A stretch of DNA of 64,000 nucleotides. Origin: Nocardioides sp. CFH 31398 (lineage in GTDB: Bacteria; Actinomycetota; Actinomycetes; Propionibacteriales; Nocardioidaceae). Below the pieces are notes generated by a model. It was not told the origin of the DNA, did no database searches, and worked only from the letters and a program-made list of their open reading frames with translations. The stretch's first letter is position 1, and the number at the start of each line of letters is the position of its first letter. Shown one piece after another: positions 16,494-24,403 of this stretch. The stretch spans positions 35,775 through 99,774 of the forward strand of contig NZ_JAKUHT010000014.1 of the NCBI RefSeq assembly GCF_022436705.1, given 5' to 3'. The position numbers and the translations under genes are program-made.

Positions 16494-18089
16494 TCAGGCC
16501 CCGCCCTGCCGCCCGTCGACGACGGGCAGGTGCACGCGGATGTCGTCCAGCGACACGACGCCCGGCGTCCGGCTCGCCATCCCGGTGAACATGTCGGACG
16601 TGGGCGTGGCGAGCAGGTAGAGGTTCTGACCGCGGGGGACGTCGACCGCGACGGCGGGCAGCCGGATGCGACGCGGCTCACCGGTCACCGGGGTCGGCTC
16701 GGAGATCGGGAGCACGTTGTTCTGGACGATCCTGGCGTCGGCCGGGGAGGTGCCGACGGCCAGGGCGTAGAAGGCGCGGTTGCCGACGCCCAGGGCGGTG
16801 ACGTCGGCGGTGACGAACGGCATGCCGGCGACCCGGATCGGACCCTGCGCGACCTCGGCGGTCACCGGGGCCCCGGCCGCGGTGGTGGTCGCGAGGGGCC
16901 CCTCGACGTCCACGGTGCGGTCCGCCCGGACGCCGGACACGGTGGTGCAGCGGGCGCCGTCGGGGGCGGCGGTGGCGAGGTGGTACTTGCCGTAGCCGCG
17001 CAGGCCGGTGTCACGTCCCCGCAGCTGCTCGTCGAAGAACCGCACGGTCAGGTCGACGAACTCGCCGCCGGCCAGGCGGCGGCTGCACGGGTCGCCCGCG
17101 ACGCCGACCCCGGCGGGGAACGCCGACGGCAGGGTGTGGCCACCGTTGTAGCCGACGAAGATGCTGCTGCGTCGTGCCTCGGGGGTGAGCGCACGGCCGA
17201 AGGTGGTCAGCCCCTCCTCGAGCGGGAAGAGGTTGTCGGTGGCGCCCTGCCCGACCAGGACGGGGATGTCGAGGCGGCGGCCCTGGGCGACGTGGTGGCT
17301 CGGCCCGTTCTTCGCGAAGAACGCCCGCAGGTCGGGCGTCCCCTCGGGGTCGCCGTCCGGCAGCTCGCCCTCGGCGGCGCCGACGGCCAGACCGGTCAGC
17401 ACCTCGCGGGGGACGTCGTTCGCGCCCGCCGCCGACAGGGCGAGCGCCCACAGCGTGCGGACGGCGCCGGCGGGGGCGAGGGAGCGGCGCAGGTCCCACC
17501 AGGTGATCTCCGGGGCCAGCGCGTCGAAGACGGGCTCGCCCCGCGTCCGCAGCTCCTCGAAGGCGCCGAGGTACTGGTAGCCGCCGCCGTAGGAGCCGCC
17601 GATGGCGGCCATCCGCGGGTCGCCGGGGCCGTCCTGACGGATCCACGGCTTCGACGCCAGCATCGCGACGAGGCGCCGGACGTCCTGGCCCTCGTAGCGC
17701 GGGTTCTCGACGTGGGCCTTGCCGCCGGACTCGCCGAACCCGCGCTGGTCGAAGCTCAGGACGGCGTACCCGCGGGACAGGAAGGGCTCGAACGCCGCGG
17801 GGTCCGTCGTCCGGGAGCCGCCCCAGCCGTGGCTGTGCACGACCACCGGCTTCGGCGTGCGCGCGGTGGCGCCCTCGGGGCGGAAGAGGGTGAAGCAGAT
17901 CGGCACCGGGGCGGGGGTCTCGGTGTCGCCCACGGAGTCGAGGCAGCCGTCGACGACCCGGGTCCCGGCGCGCTCCGCGGACGCCACGGGGGCACTGACG
18001 GCCGGCGGGGGAGCGGCGGCCATCAGACCGGCGGCGAGGACGCCGCCGAGCAGGGCACGGGTGGAGCGGACGATCGGGCGTGGTGCCAC
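16494..18089 (-). CDS. Secreted CocE/X-Pro peptidase-like alpha/beta hydrolase
   Basis: 531 residues from a GTG start with GGAGG 5 bp upstream. A signal peptide (STRALLGGVLAAGLMAAAPP) is followed by an alpha/beta hydrolase domain with VVVHSHGWGGSRTTDP, SFDQRGFGESGG, the nucleophile motif GGSYGGGYQ near residue 170, Asp in VLVGQGATDNLFP and His in YNGGHTLPS. The last 150 residues are a beta-sandwich (PLATTTAAGAPVTAEVAQG and onward) of the type found in CocE/NonD and X-Pro dipeptidyl peptidase families. It is probably an extracellular esterase or peptidase. It is convergent with the response regulator, with a 7-bp gap. Confidence 0.82.
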   Translation of the reverse strand: MAPRPIVRSTRALLGGVLAAGLMAAAPPPAVSAPVASAERAGTRVVDGCLDSVGDTETPAPVPICFTLFRPEGATARTPKPVVVHSHGWGGSRTTDPAAFEPFLSRGYAVLSFDQRGFGESGGKAHVENPRYEGQDVRRLVAMLASKPWIRQDGPGDPRMAAIGGSYGGGYQYLGAFEELRTRGEPVFDALAPEITWWDLRRSLAPAGAVRTLWALALSAAGANDVPREVLTGLAVGAAEGELPDGDPEGTPDLRAFFAKNGPSHHVAQGRRLDIPVLVGQGATDNLFPLEEGLTTFGRALTPEARRSSIFVGYNGGHTLPSAFPAGVGVAGDPCSRRLAGGEFVDLTVRFFDEQLRGRDTGLRGYGKYHLATAAPDGARCTTVSGVRADRTVDVEGPLATTTAAGAPVTAEVAQGPIRVAGMPFVTADVTALGVGNRAFYALAVGTSPADARIVQNNVLPISEPTPVTGEPRRIRLPAVAVDVPRGQNLYLLATPTSDMFTGMASRTPGVVSLDDIRVHLPVVDGRQGGA

Positions 18090-18155
18090 GGGGACCTCCG
18101 GGAGATGTGGGCCTGGAGGTGCAACGCGTCACACCGACGTCGGGTTACGCGGCAG

Positions 18156-18161
18156 TAACCT
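18156..18161 (+). promoter_or_regulatory. -10-like hexamer TAACCT
   Basis: TAACCT ends 6 bp before the ATG at 18168, consistent with a leaderless transcript. The ATG has no ribosome binding site. Confidence 0.45.
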
Positions 18162-18167
18162 TCGGGG

Positions 18168-18608
18168 ATGGACGCCGCCAGGGCCGCCCGCCTCGCCAAG
18201 CGCGGCGCGACGCTCGCCGTGAAGTACGGGCCGCAGGCCAAGCTCGCCTGGGACAACGGCGGCAGGAAGGCCGCCGACGCCGCCGCGGCCCGCGTCACCC
18301 TCGCCCGCCACCGCCGCCACGCCTTCGCCGAGGCGGACACGCTGAAGGACGGGTCCGTGCTCCGCGTCGCCCCCGGCGGGGTCGCGGCGTACGTCGTGTT
18401 CGCCGGCGACGAGCCGGTGTCCGTGCACCCGCCCGCCGCCCCGGACGGGCCGGCGCTCGCCGACCTCGTCGCCCACGCCGACCTCGACAAGCGGGTCACC
18501 CCCGACGAGCAGCGCGCCGCCCGCGCCGCCCGCCGCGAACGCCTCCGCCCCCGCCGTCCCGGCTCGGGCGCCCGCACCGACCCGAAGGCCCTGCCGCCCC
18601 CGGAGTGA
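18168..18608 (+). CDS. Small basic protein of unknown function
   Basis: 146 residues, Ala/Arg-rich. A conserved-looking core reads LAVKYGPQAKLAWDNGG, then GSVLRVAPGGVAAYVVFAGDEPV, which looks like a small beta unit that could bind something. The C-terminus is Arg/Pro-rich and may be disordered. There is no signal peptide or membrane segment. I do not recognise the family. The start fits a leaderless promoter. It is divergent from the secreted hydrolase, with 78 bp between starts, and converges on the photolyase gene. Confidence 0.6.
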   Translation: MDAARAARLAKRGATLAVKYGPQAKLAWDNGGRKAADAAAARVTLARHRRHAFAEADTLKDGSVLRVAPGGVAAYVVFAGDEPVSVHPPAAPDGPALADLVAHADLDKRVTPDEQRAARAARRERLRPRRPGSGARTDPKALPPPE

Positions 18609-18686
18609 GACCGCCGGGCACGACGAGGGTCGGCTGTCTCGCCGGGGCTCGTCGCCCCTCGACCTCCGGTGCGGGTGGGCGCCCGC

Positions 18687-20150
18687 TCAGCGCTTCAACC
18701 AGCGCTTGGCCTCCTCGGCGTGCGCCTCGCGCTTCTCGGTCTTCATCTTGTCGAGGGTGCGCACGGTCATCGCCGTGCGCGGGTTGGAGGCGAAGCCGTC
18801 GCGGTGGTCGTCGACGAACTGCCAGTACAACGCGTCCCAGGCGTCGGCCCAGTCGCCCTTCGCGAAGTCGCTCATCTTGCGCACGTAGTTCGAGCCCGAC
18901 ACGTACGGCTTCGTCGTGATCAGCTCGCCGGCGGCGAACTGGCTCATGGCGTAGACGTTCGGCACCATCACCCAGTCGTAGGCGTCGACGAACATCTCCA
19001 TGAACCACTCGTAGACCTCGTCGGGGTCGATGCGCAGCAGCAGCATCGCGTTGCCGAGGATCATCAGTCGCTCGATGTGGTGGGCGTAGCCGGTCTCGAG
19101 GATCCGCTCGATCACCCGGTCGACGGGGTCGAGCCCGGTCTCGCCGGTCCACCAGCCCTCGTCGAGGCTGCGGGACAGCTGGAGGATGTTGCGGGTCCGC
19201 ATCCCGCGGCCGCGGGCGACGTACGCGCCGCGCATGTACTCCCGCCACCCGATGACCTGCCGCACGAAGCCCTCCAGGCTCGGCAGCGGGACGTCGTTCG
19301 CCTGGGCGTGCCTGACCACCGCGTCGACGACCCGGCGCGGGTCGAGCAGGCCGGTGTTGATGAGCGGCGACAGCGCGGAGTGGAAGATCCACGTCTCGTC
19401 GGCGGCGATGGCGTCCTCGTAGGGACCGAACAGCTCGAGACGGTCGGTGCAGAACTTCTTCAGCCACCGCTCGGCGACCTCGTGGGTGACCGGCCAGGAG
19501 AACCGCTCGGGGTCGCCGGGGTTGTCGGGGAACTCCTCGGCGACCCACGCGATGGCGTCGGTGACCTCCTGGCGCCGCTGGGTGCGCGGCATGTCGGGGA
19601 TCTCGAGGTCCTTGGGCAGCGGCTTGCGGTTGTCGGCGTCGTACGACCACTTGCCGCCGACCGGGTCGTCGCCGTCCATGAGGATGTCGAGGCGGCGACG
19701 CTGCCACTCGTAGAACTTGAACATCCGCGGCTGCTTCTCGCCGAACTGCGCCATCACCTGCTCGTGGGTGGTGAGGAAGCCGGGCGTCTCGAGGAAGTCG
19801 AGGTCGGCGCCCGCCTTGCCGGCCACCCGCCGCAGGTCGCGCTCGAGCCAGTCGTCGACGACGTCGAAGCACGTGACCTCGTCGACCTTCCGATCCTTCA
19901 GCAGCGCGGTCAGCTGGGCGTCGGTGCCGCGGTCCGCCTCGCTGGCGACGTACGCCGTGGTGAAGCCCGCGTCGGCCAGCTTGGCCTCGAAGAGGCTCAT
20001 GCTCGCGCGGTGCAGCACCAGCTTGTGGGTGTGGAACCGGTACTGGCGGAAGAAGAGGTCGGGCTCGACGAGGACCATCAGGGTGCCCTCGTCGGCGTCC
20101 AGGTGCTCGACGAACAGCTGGTGGGGCATCACGAGACGCGCGGTGACCAT
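18687..20150 (-). CDS. PhrB/CryB-type photolyase-related protein lacking Fe-S cysteines
   Basis: 487 residues from the ATG at 20150; the first strand ARLVMPHQLF aligns with the start of bacterial (6-4) photolyase PhrB. Shared blocks include MFKFYEWQRRRLDILM, PVGGKWSYDADNRKPLPKD, EGFVRQVIGWREYMRG, YAHHIERLMILGNAMLL, APN-like VPNVYAMSQFA and TKPYVSGSNYVRKMSDF. In PhrB the 4Fe-4S cluster is held by four cysteines (Cys350, 438, 441, 454). Here the first position is Pro (TGLDPVDRVIERI), and the loop between MSDF and ALYWQF is short and has no Cys. It probably binds FAD and may repair DNA photolesions or act as a cryptochrome. It is divergent from a DNA methyltransferase gene. Confidence 0.88.
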   Translation of the reverse strand: MVTARLVMPHQLFVEHLDADEGTLMVLVEPDLFFRQYRFHTHKLVLHRASMSLFEAKLADAGFTTAYVASEADRGTDAQLTALLKDRKVDEVTCFDVVDDWLERDLRRVAGKAGADLDFLETPGFLTTHEQVMAQFGEKQPRMFKFYEWQRRRLDILMDGDDPVGGKWSYDADNRKPLPKDLEIPDMPRTQRRQEVTDAIAWVAEEFPDNPGDPERFSWPVTHEVAERWLKKFCTDRLELFGPYEDAIAADETWIFHSALSPLINTGLLDPRRVVDAVVRHAQANDVPLPSLEGFVRQVIGWREYMRGAYVARGRGMRTRNILQLSRSLDEGWWTGETGLDPVDRVIERILETGYAHHIERLMILGNAMLLLRIDPDEVYEWFMEMFVDAYDWVMVPNVYAMSQFAAGELITTKPYVSGSNYVRKMSDFAKGDWADAWDALYWQFVDDHRDGFASNPRTAMTVRTLDKMKTEKREAHAEEAKRWLKR

Positions 20151-20231
20151 GACCCCCGGGTTCCCCCACGGGCGCGGCGCGACACGCCCGGCCCCGGTGC
20201 GCGGACCGCGATCGTGTCCCGGGGGCCCGTG

Positions 20232-20287
20232 GGCCGGCCACGGCCGGCCTCGGCCGGCCTCGCGTCTCGATCTGTGGTGGGCCGGCC
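20232..20287. repeat. Four GGCCGGCC palindromes, three at 10-bp spacing
   Basis: GGCCGGCC occurs at 20232, 20242, 20252 and 20280 in the 151-bp divergent region between the photolyase and methyltransferase genes. The first three are spaced exactly one helical turn apart. They could be protein sites or simple sequence drift. Confidence 0.6.
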
Positions 20288-20289
20288 GG

Positions 20290-20295
20290 TACGTT
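20290..20295 (+). promoter_or_regulatory. -10-like hexamer TACGTT
   Basis: TACGTT ends 6 bp before the methyltransferase ATG, which lacks a ribosome binding site, so a leaderless transcript is likely. Confidence 0.5.
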
Positions 20296-20301
20296 GCGGC
20301 G

Positions 20302-21546
20302 ATGGGGGCGTGGGACGAGCTGGTCGTCGGGGACAACCTCGACGTCATGGCGCGGCTGGCGGCCGAGGGTCGCCGCTACGACCTCGCCTACCTCGACCCG
20401 CCGTACAACACCGGCCACCGGTTCGCCTACGACGACCGCCTCGCCGGCGGGCACGAGGCGTGGACGGCGGCCCTGCGGCCGCGGCTCGAGGCCGTCCGCG
20501 ACCTGCTGGAGCCGACGGGCGCGGTCTGGCTGAGCATCGACGACCACGAGGTCGCCCACCTGCGGCTGCTGTGCGACGAGGTGCTCGGCGAGGAGGCGTT
20601 CCTCGGTCAGCTGGTGGTCGAGGTGAACGTCAAGGGCCGACAGCTGGGTCGGTGGTTCGCGTCGACCCACGAGTACCTGCTCGTCTACGCCCGCGACCCC
20701 GCGCGCTGCACCCTCGACCCGACCAGCCCGGACGGCGTGGACCCACGGGACTTCCCGCTCGCCACCGACGACGGCCGTCGCTACCGCCACCTGCCGCTGC
20801 GCAACACGAACAAGCGGTTCAACCCGGCGACGGCGCCCTCCATGCGCTTCGTGCTGTACGGCGACCCGGACGGCGGGCGGGTGTCCCCGGAGCCCTTCGA
20901 GGGCGCGGTCGAGGTGTGGCCGACCTTCGGCGACGGCGCCCCCGCCGTGTGGCGCTGGTCGGCCGCGCTGGTCGCCGAGAGACCCGACGACCTGGTGTGC
21001 CGCACCGTGCGCTCACCGCTGGGGCCGCGCGTCGACGTCGCCCAGCGCGACTGGCTGACGACCGGGCGCCGCAAGAAGCTGCGCAGCGTCTGGCACGCCG
21101 AGGAGGTCGGCACCACCGACGTCGCGGTCGCCGAGATCAAGGACCTGCTGGGCGCCCCGGTCTTCGCCTCGCCCAAGCCGACCGCCCTGCTGCGGCGGGT
21201 CGTCGGCACCGCCGGGCCGGACGCCCGCGTGCTCGACCCCTACGCCGGGTCGGGGACGACGGCCCACGCCGTGGCGCTGCTCAACGAGGCGGACGGTGGC
21301 CGCCGTACGTGCACGAGCATCGAGACCGACCTGGCCGTCGTCGACGGCAGCGGGGCGGCCGCGGCGGGGTACGCCACCGCCGCCGACGTCACCCGGGCGC
21401 GGCTCGACGCGGTCGCGGCCCGGCTCGGCGCCGCACCGCCCGCGCCGACCCTCAGACCCCGGCGGCCTTCTCCAGCGACGCCAGCTCGTCGTCCAGGTGG
21501 GTCAGGATCCGCTGCAGGCGCGGCACCGTCCGGCGGCAGCCGGTGA
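20302..21546 (+). CDS. Beta-class DNA methyltransferase (Mod-like), no restriction partner
   Basis: 414 residues. Motif order is that of beta-class amino-methyltransferases: motif IV DLAYLDPPYNTG near residue 30, then a target-recognition region, then motif X/I ASPKPTALLRRVV and LDPYAGSGTTAHAV near residue 315. The closest familiar type is the Mod subunit of type III systems or standalone adenine methyltransferases; N6-adenine is the likely product but N4-cytosine is not excluded. No restriction nuclease or helicase lies nearby, so it appears to be an orphan regulator or protector. The last 32 codons (Pro/Arg/Ser/Gly-rich) overlap the convergent acyltransferase gene by 95 bp and are probably non-conserved. 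Confidence 0.85.
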   Translation: MGAWDELVVGDNLDVMARLAAEGRRYDLAYLDPPYNTGHRFAYDDRLAGGHEAWTAALRPRLEAVRDLLEPTGAVWLSIDDHEVAHLRLLCDEVLGEEAFLGQLVVEVNVKGRQLGRWFASTHEYLLVYARDPARCTLDPTSPDGVDPRDFPLATDDGRRYRHLPLRNTNKRFNPATAPSMRFVLYGDPDGGRVSPEPFEGAVEVWPTFGDGAPAVWRWSAALVAERPDDLVCRTVRSPLGPRVDVAQRDWLTTGRRKKLRSVWHAEEVGTTDVAVAEIKDLLGAPVFASPKPTALLRRVVGTAGPDARVLDPYAGSGTTAHAVALLNEADGGRRTCTSIETDLAVVDGSGAAAAGYATAADVTRARLDAVAARLGAAPPAPTLRPRRPSPATPARRPGGSGSAAGAAPSGGSR

Positions 21547-22855
21547 CGCCGAAGCCCATGTCGCCGTCGTACGACGTGCAGGTGATGTTGAGCGCCATGC
21601 CGTGGATCGGGATCGACAGCGGGTAGAGCCCGTCGAGCCGGGCGCCGTTGAAGTACTGCGTCTCCTTCGGGCCCGGCACGTTCGAGATGATCACGTTGAA
21701 CGGCGGGCGCAGGATGTTGTGCATCCGCAGCATCGGCGTGACGATCGCCGGCGCGAGGCCCACGGCGGTCATGGCGATGATCTGCGCCGGCGTCATCGAC
21801 GACAGCGCCTGCTTGCCGTCCTGCATCGAGCGGTGGATCGAGGCGAGCCGGTCGGCGGGGTCGGCGAGGTCCGTGCCGAGCTGGACCATCACGGAGCCGA
21901 CCGCGTTGCCGCCGTCCGCGGAGGCCTGGTGGACCTTCTTCGCGTTCAACCCGACCGGCACCATCGCGACGAGCGGGCGGTCGGGCAGCGCGTCCTGCTC
22001 GAGCAGGTAGGACCGCAGCGCACCGCTGCACATGGCGAGGACGACGTCGTTCAGGGTCGTGCCCGTCGCCTTGCCGACGGCCTTCATGCGCTCGATCGGC
22101 CAGTCCTGCGCCGCGAAGCGCCGGGAGCCGGTGATCTTCTGGTTGAAGATCGTCTGCGGGGCGTAGAGGGAGATGGCCGACGTGTCGTTCTTCAGCCCCC
22201 GCGCCAGGGTGCGGACGAAGGCGCTCGGCATGCCGGCCGCCTCGGCGCTGATCCCGAAGGCGGTGCGCAGCGCCTCGATCGGCACCTCGGCCAGGCTCGT
22301 GCCCGGTTCCTCCTGCTTGGGCGGGCGGCGCGTGCGGTTGGCCGCCGACCACGGCGCCGGCATGTCGCGCTCGTCCGGGTCGGTCGACAGGGTGCTCTGC
22401 ACGAGGCGGGAGGCCGCGACGCCGTCCACCAGGGCGTGGTGCATCTTCGTGTGCAGCGCCATCCGCCCGTCGCGCAGGCCCTCGATCAGGGTCGCCTCCC
22501 ACAGCGGGCGCTCGCGGGCCAGGCGGGTGCTGTGCAGCCGCGAGCACAGCTCGAGCAGCTCACGGATGCGGCCCGGCTTGGGCAGCCCGGAATGCCGCAC
22601 GTGGTAGTCGATGTCGAAGAGGTCGTCGGTCTCCCAGACCCACTGCCCGGCCGTCGCGGCGGAGCGGTGCGGGCGTCGCAGGAAGAGCGGGGCGATCTCC
22701 TCGACCTCGCGCAGCTGCGAGTACATGTCGCGGGAGTACGACCGGCCGGCGCCCTCCGGCTTCGCGAACAGCTGCAGGCCGCCGACGTGCATCGGCATCG
22801 CGCGGTTCTCGGCGAAGAGGAAGGCCAGTGACGTCGGGTCGAGTGGCGTGACCAC
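21452..22855 (-). CDS. Wax ester synthase / diacylglycerol acyltransferase (WS/DGAT)
   Basis: 467 residues from a GTG start with AGGAG 8 bp upstream. It carries the family active-site motif HHALVDG (HHxxxDG) near residue 139, the N-terminal MHVGGLQLF region, GTTLNDVVLAMCSGALR, and the C-terminal NVIISNVPGPKE block. These enzymes transfer acyl groups from acyl-CoA to diacylglycerol or long-chain alcohols and make storage triacylglycerol or wax in actinobacteria. The protein acts at the cytoplasmic membrane and lipid droplets. It is a single copy here with no other lipid genes adjacent. Confidence 0.92.
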   Translation of the reverse strand: MVTPLDPTSLAFLFAENRAMPMHVGGLQLFAKPEGAGRSYSRDMYSQLREVEEIAPLFLRRPHRSAATAGQWVWETDDLFDIDYHVRHSGLPKPGRIRELLELCSRLHSTRLARERPLWEATLIEGLRDGRMALHTKMHHALVDGVAASRLVQSTLSTDPDERDMPAPWSAANRTRRPPKQEEPGTSLAEVPIEALRTAFGISAEAAGMPSAFVRTLARGLKNDTSAISLYAPQTIFNQKITGSRRFAAQDWPIERMKAVGKATGTTLNDVVLAMCSGALRSYLLEQDALPDRPLVAMVPVGLNAKKVHQASADGGNAVGSVMVQLGTDLADPADRLASIHRSMQDGKQALSSMTPAQIIAMTAVGLAPAIVTPMLRMHNILRPPFNVIISNVPGPKETQYFNGARLDGLYPLSIPIHGMALNITCTSYDGDMGFGVTGCRRTVPRLQRILTHLDDELASLEKAAGV

Positions 22856-22910
22856 CGGGGCGGCTCCTGGGGACGAAGGGACTGTCCATCATCCCGCGCA
22901 GGTGGTGACC

Positions 22911-22928
22911 GTCACAAGGGGATGTGAC
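22911..22928. promoter_or_regulatory. Inverted repeat GTCACA-N6-TGTGAC
   Basis: Perfect 6-bp arms lie in the 252-bp divergent region upstream of the WS/DGAT gene (56 bp from its GTG) and the HNH gene. The arms face the opposite way from the CRP/FNR consensus, so the regulator, if any, is unknown. The same region holds two copies of CGTCACGCCGGG near 22980. Confidence 0.35.
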
Positions 22929-23107
22929 CTGCTCGGTCAACGTGCGTTCACCGAAAAGGTGGGACGCCGTCACGCCGGGGTCGTGCCGGCGTCACGCCGG
23001 GACGGGGGAATCCCTTGATCGACCCTCGACTCGTCCGGCGGTCACCCGCCGGGGCCCCTGCTGGGGCAGGGTGTGCGCCGTCCGCCCCTCCACTCTCGGG
23101 AGCCCCC

Positions 23108-23812
23108 ATGTCCGCCCTCACCCCGCTTCGCCGCCTCCTCGCCGGGTCCGCCGTCGCCACCGTGGCCGCCGGAGCCCTCCTCGTCGGTCCCGCCGGGACC
23201 GCCCCCGCGGTCTCCGAGGACACCTCGCGTGCCGCCTCCGCCGAGACCTACTCCGCCTCGCTGCGCACCGCCGTCCGGGACCTGCCCGTGGCCACCGAGG
23301 TCCGCACCGGCTACAGCCGCGACCTGTTCCGCCACTGGGTGGACGCCGACGGCGACGGCTGCGACGCGCGCCGCGAGGTCCTCATCGCCGAGGCCGAGGA
23401 GCGTCCGACCGTCGGGTCCGGCTGCTCCCTCACCGGTGGCCGCTGGTTCTCCTACTACGACGGCGTCTCGCGCTACAGCGCCTCCGACATCAGCGTCGAC
23501 CACATGGTGCCGCTGGCCGAGGCCTGGGACTCCGGGGCCCGGAGCTGGGACTCCTCCACCCGGCAGGCGTTCGCCAACGACCTGGGCGACTACCGCTCGC
23601 TGGTGGGCGTCACCGTCTCCTCCAACTCCTCGAAGTCGGACTCCGACCCCGCCGACTGGCAGCCCGGCCGCGAGCAGTGCCGTTACGTGTTCGAGTACAC
23701 CGCGGTGAAGATCCGCTGGCGCCTGTCCGTCGACAGCGCCGAGCGCAGCGCGCTGATCTCGCGGGCGGACTCCTGCTCCGACCGGACGCTCACGGTGACC
23801 CGGGCCCGCTGA
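23108..23812 (+). CDS. Secreted HNH-family protein (DUF1524/GmrSD C-terminal type)
   Basis: 234 residues from the ATG at 23108 (GGGAG upstream), beginning with a Sec signal peptide (RRLLAGSAVATVAAGALLVG). The nuclease core has DISVDHMVPLAEAWDSGARSW near residue 135, with the general-base His of the HNH fold, and later DYRSLVGVTVSSNSSKSDSD supplying the Asn region, followed by WQPGREQCRYVFEYTAVKIRW. Four Cys flank the core. Related secreted actinobacterial proteins are annotated as HNH endonucleases and may degrade extracellular DNA for nutrients, though few are characterised. It stands alone, with its own promoter region upstream. Confidence 0.85.
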   Translation: MSALTPLRRLLAGSAVATVAAGALLVGPAGTAPAVSEDTSRAASAETYSASLRTAVRDLPVATEVRTGYSRDLFRHWVDADGDGCDARREVLIAEAEERPTVGSGCSLTGGRWFSYYDGVSRYSASDISVDHMVPLAEAWDSGARSWDSSTRQAFANDLGDYRSLVGVTVSSNSSKSDSDPADWQPGREQCRYVFEYTAVKIRWRLSVDSAERSALISRADSCSDRTLTVTRAR

Positions 23813-23984
23813 GGACCCGCCTGACGGCCCGCGGCGGGCCGCCGGGCGTCCACAGGCGCGGGGTGGTGCGGTCCCTGCACAGGCGTCGGCGCGAGGCCCG
23901 CGCGGCGTGGTCGATCGTTCCTAGCGTCCTTCCCACCAGCGCCCCGCCGGACACGCCGGCGGGGCCGACACGGAGGAGAGACGC

Positions 23985-24341
23985 ATGGGACGACGCACGC
24001 CCCTGACCGCGCTGATCACGCTCGCCGCCCTGCTCGTGGGCGCCCTCGTCGGGTCGACCGGCGCGGCCTCGGCGCAGGAGCCGAGCGCCACCGGGTCGTG
24101 GCGGCCGCCGGGCCACACGATCGTGCGGGTGACCGGCGACGCCGCCAACGGTTTCACCGTGCACCGCTTCGACGGCACCGCGCTGCACCCGCCGACGCAC
24201 TCGGAGTCGATGGCCGAGTGCGGGGAGTACCACCGGGCCGTCGCCCGGGTGCGCTGCCGCACCGAGGTGCGCGTCTGGTACCGCGACCTCGCGGCGACCA
24301 AGACGGCCATCAACTGGGCACGGTACGACGCCCGCCGCTGA
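23985..24341 (+). CDS. Small secreted protein of unknown function
   Basis: 118 residues. The ATG follows GGAGGAGAGACGC, a strong ribosome binding site. A signal peptide (LTALITLAALLVGALVGS) ends near ASAQ. The mature 85 residues contain VRVTGDAANGFTVHRFDG, a Cys pair (AECGEYH and RVRCRTE, likely a disulfide) and a C-terminal WYRDLAATKTAINWARYD. No family is recognised; the C-terminal part resembles that of other small secreted actinobacterial proteins only in style. It sits between the secreted HNH protein and an FUSC membrane protein, on the same strand, with no evidence of an operon. Confidence 0.65.
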   Translation: MGRRTPLTALITLAALLVGALVGSTGAASAQEPSATGSWRPPGHTIVRVTGDAANGFTVHRFDGTALHPPTHSESMAECGEYHRAVARVRCRTEVRVWYRDLAATKTAINWARYDARR

Positions 24342-24391
24342 CGCGGCGGGGGCCGGACGCCCGGGCCCCCCGCCGCGTCGGCCGGCTCTGG

Positions 24392-24397
24392 CACGAT
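24392..24397 (+). promoter_or_regulatory. -10-like hexamer CACGAT
   Basis: CACGAT ends 6 bp before the ATG at 24404. The same hexamer at the same spacing precedes the ThrE-like gene at 26737. Confidence 0.4.
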
Positions 24398-24403
24398 CGC
24401 GTC

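Noticed and set aside
20302..21546. Complete type III restriction-modification system
   Set aside because: Only the Mod-like gene is present; neighbours are a photolyase and an acyltransferase, with no Res helicase/nuclease.
22911..22928. CRP/FNR binding site
   Set aside because: The arms are GTCACA then TGTGAC, the reverse of the TGTGA-N6-TCACA order required.
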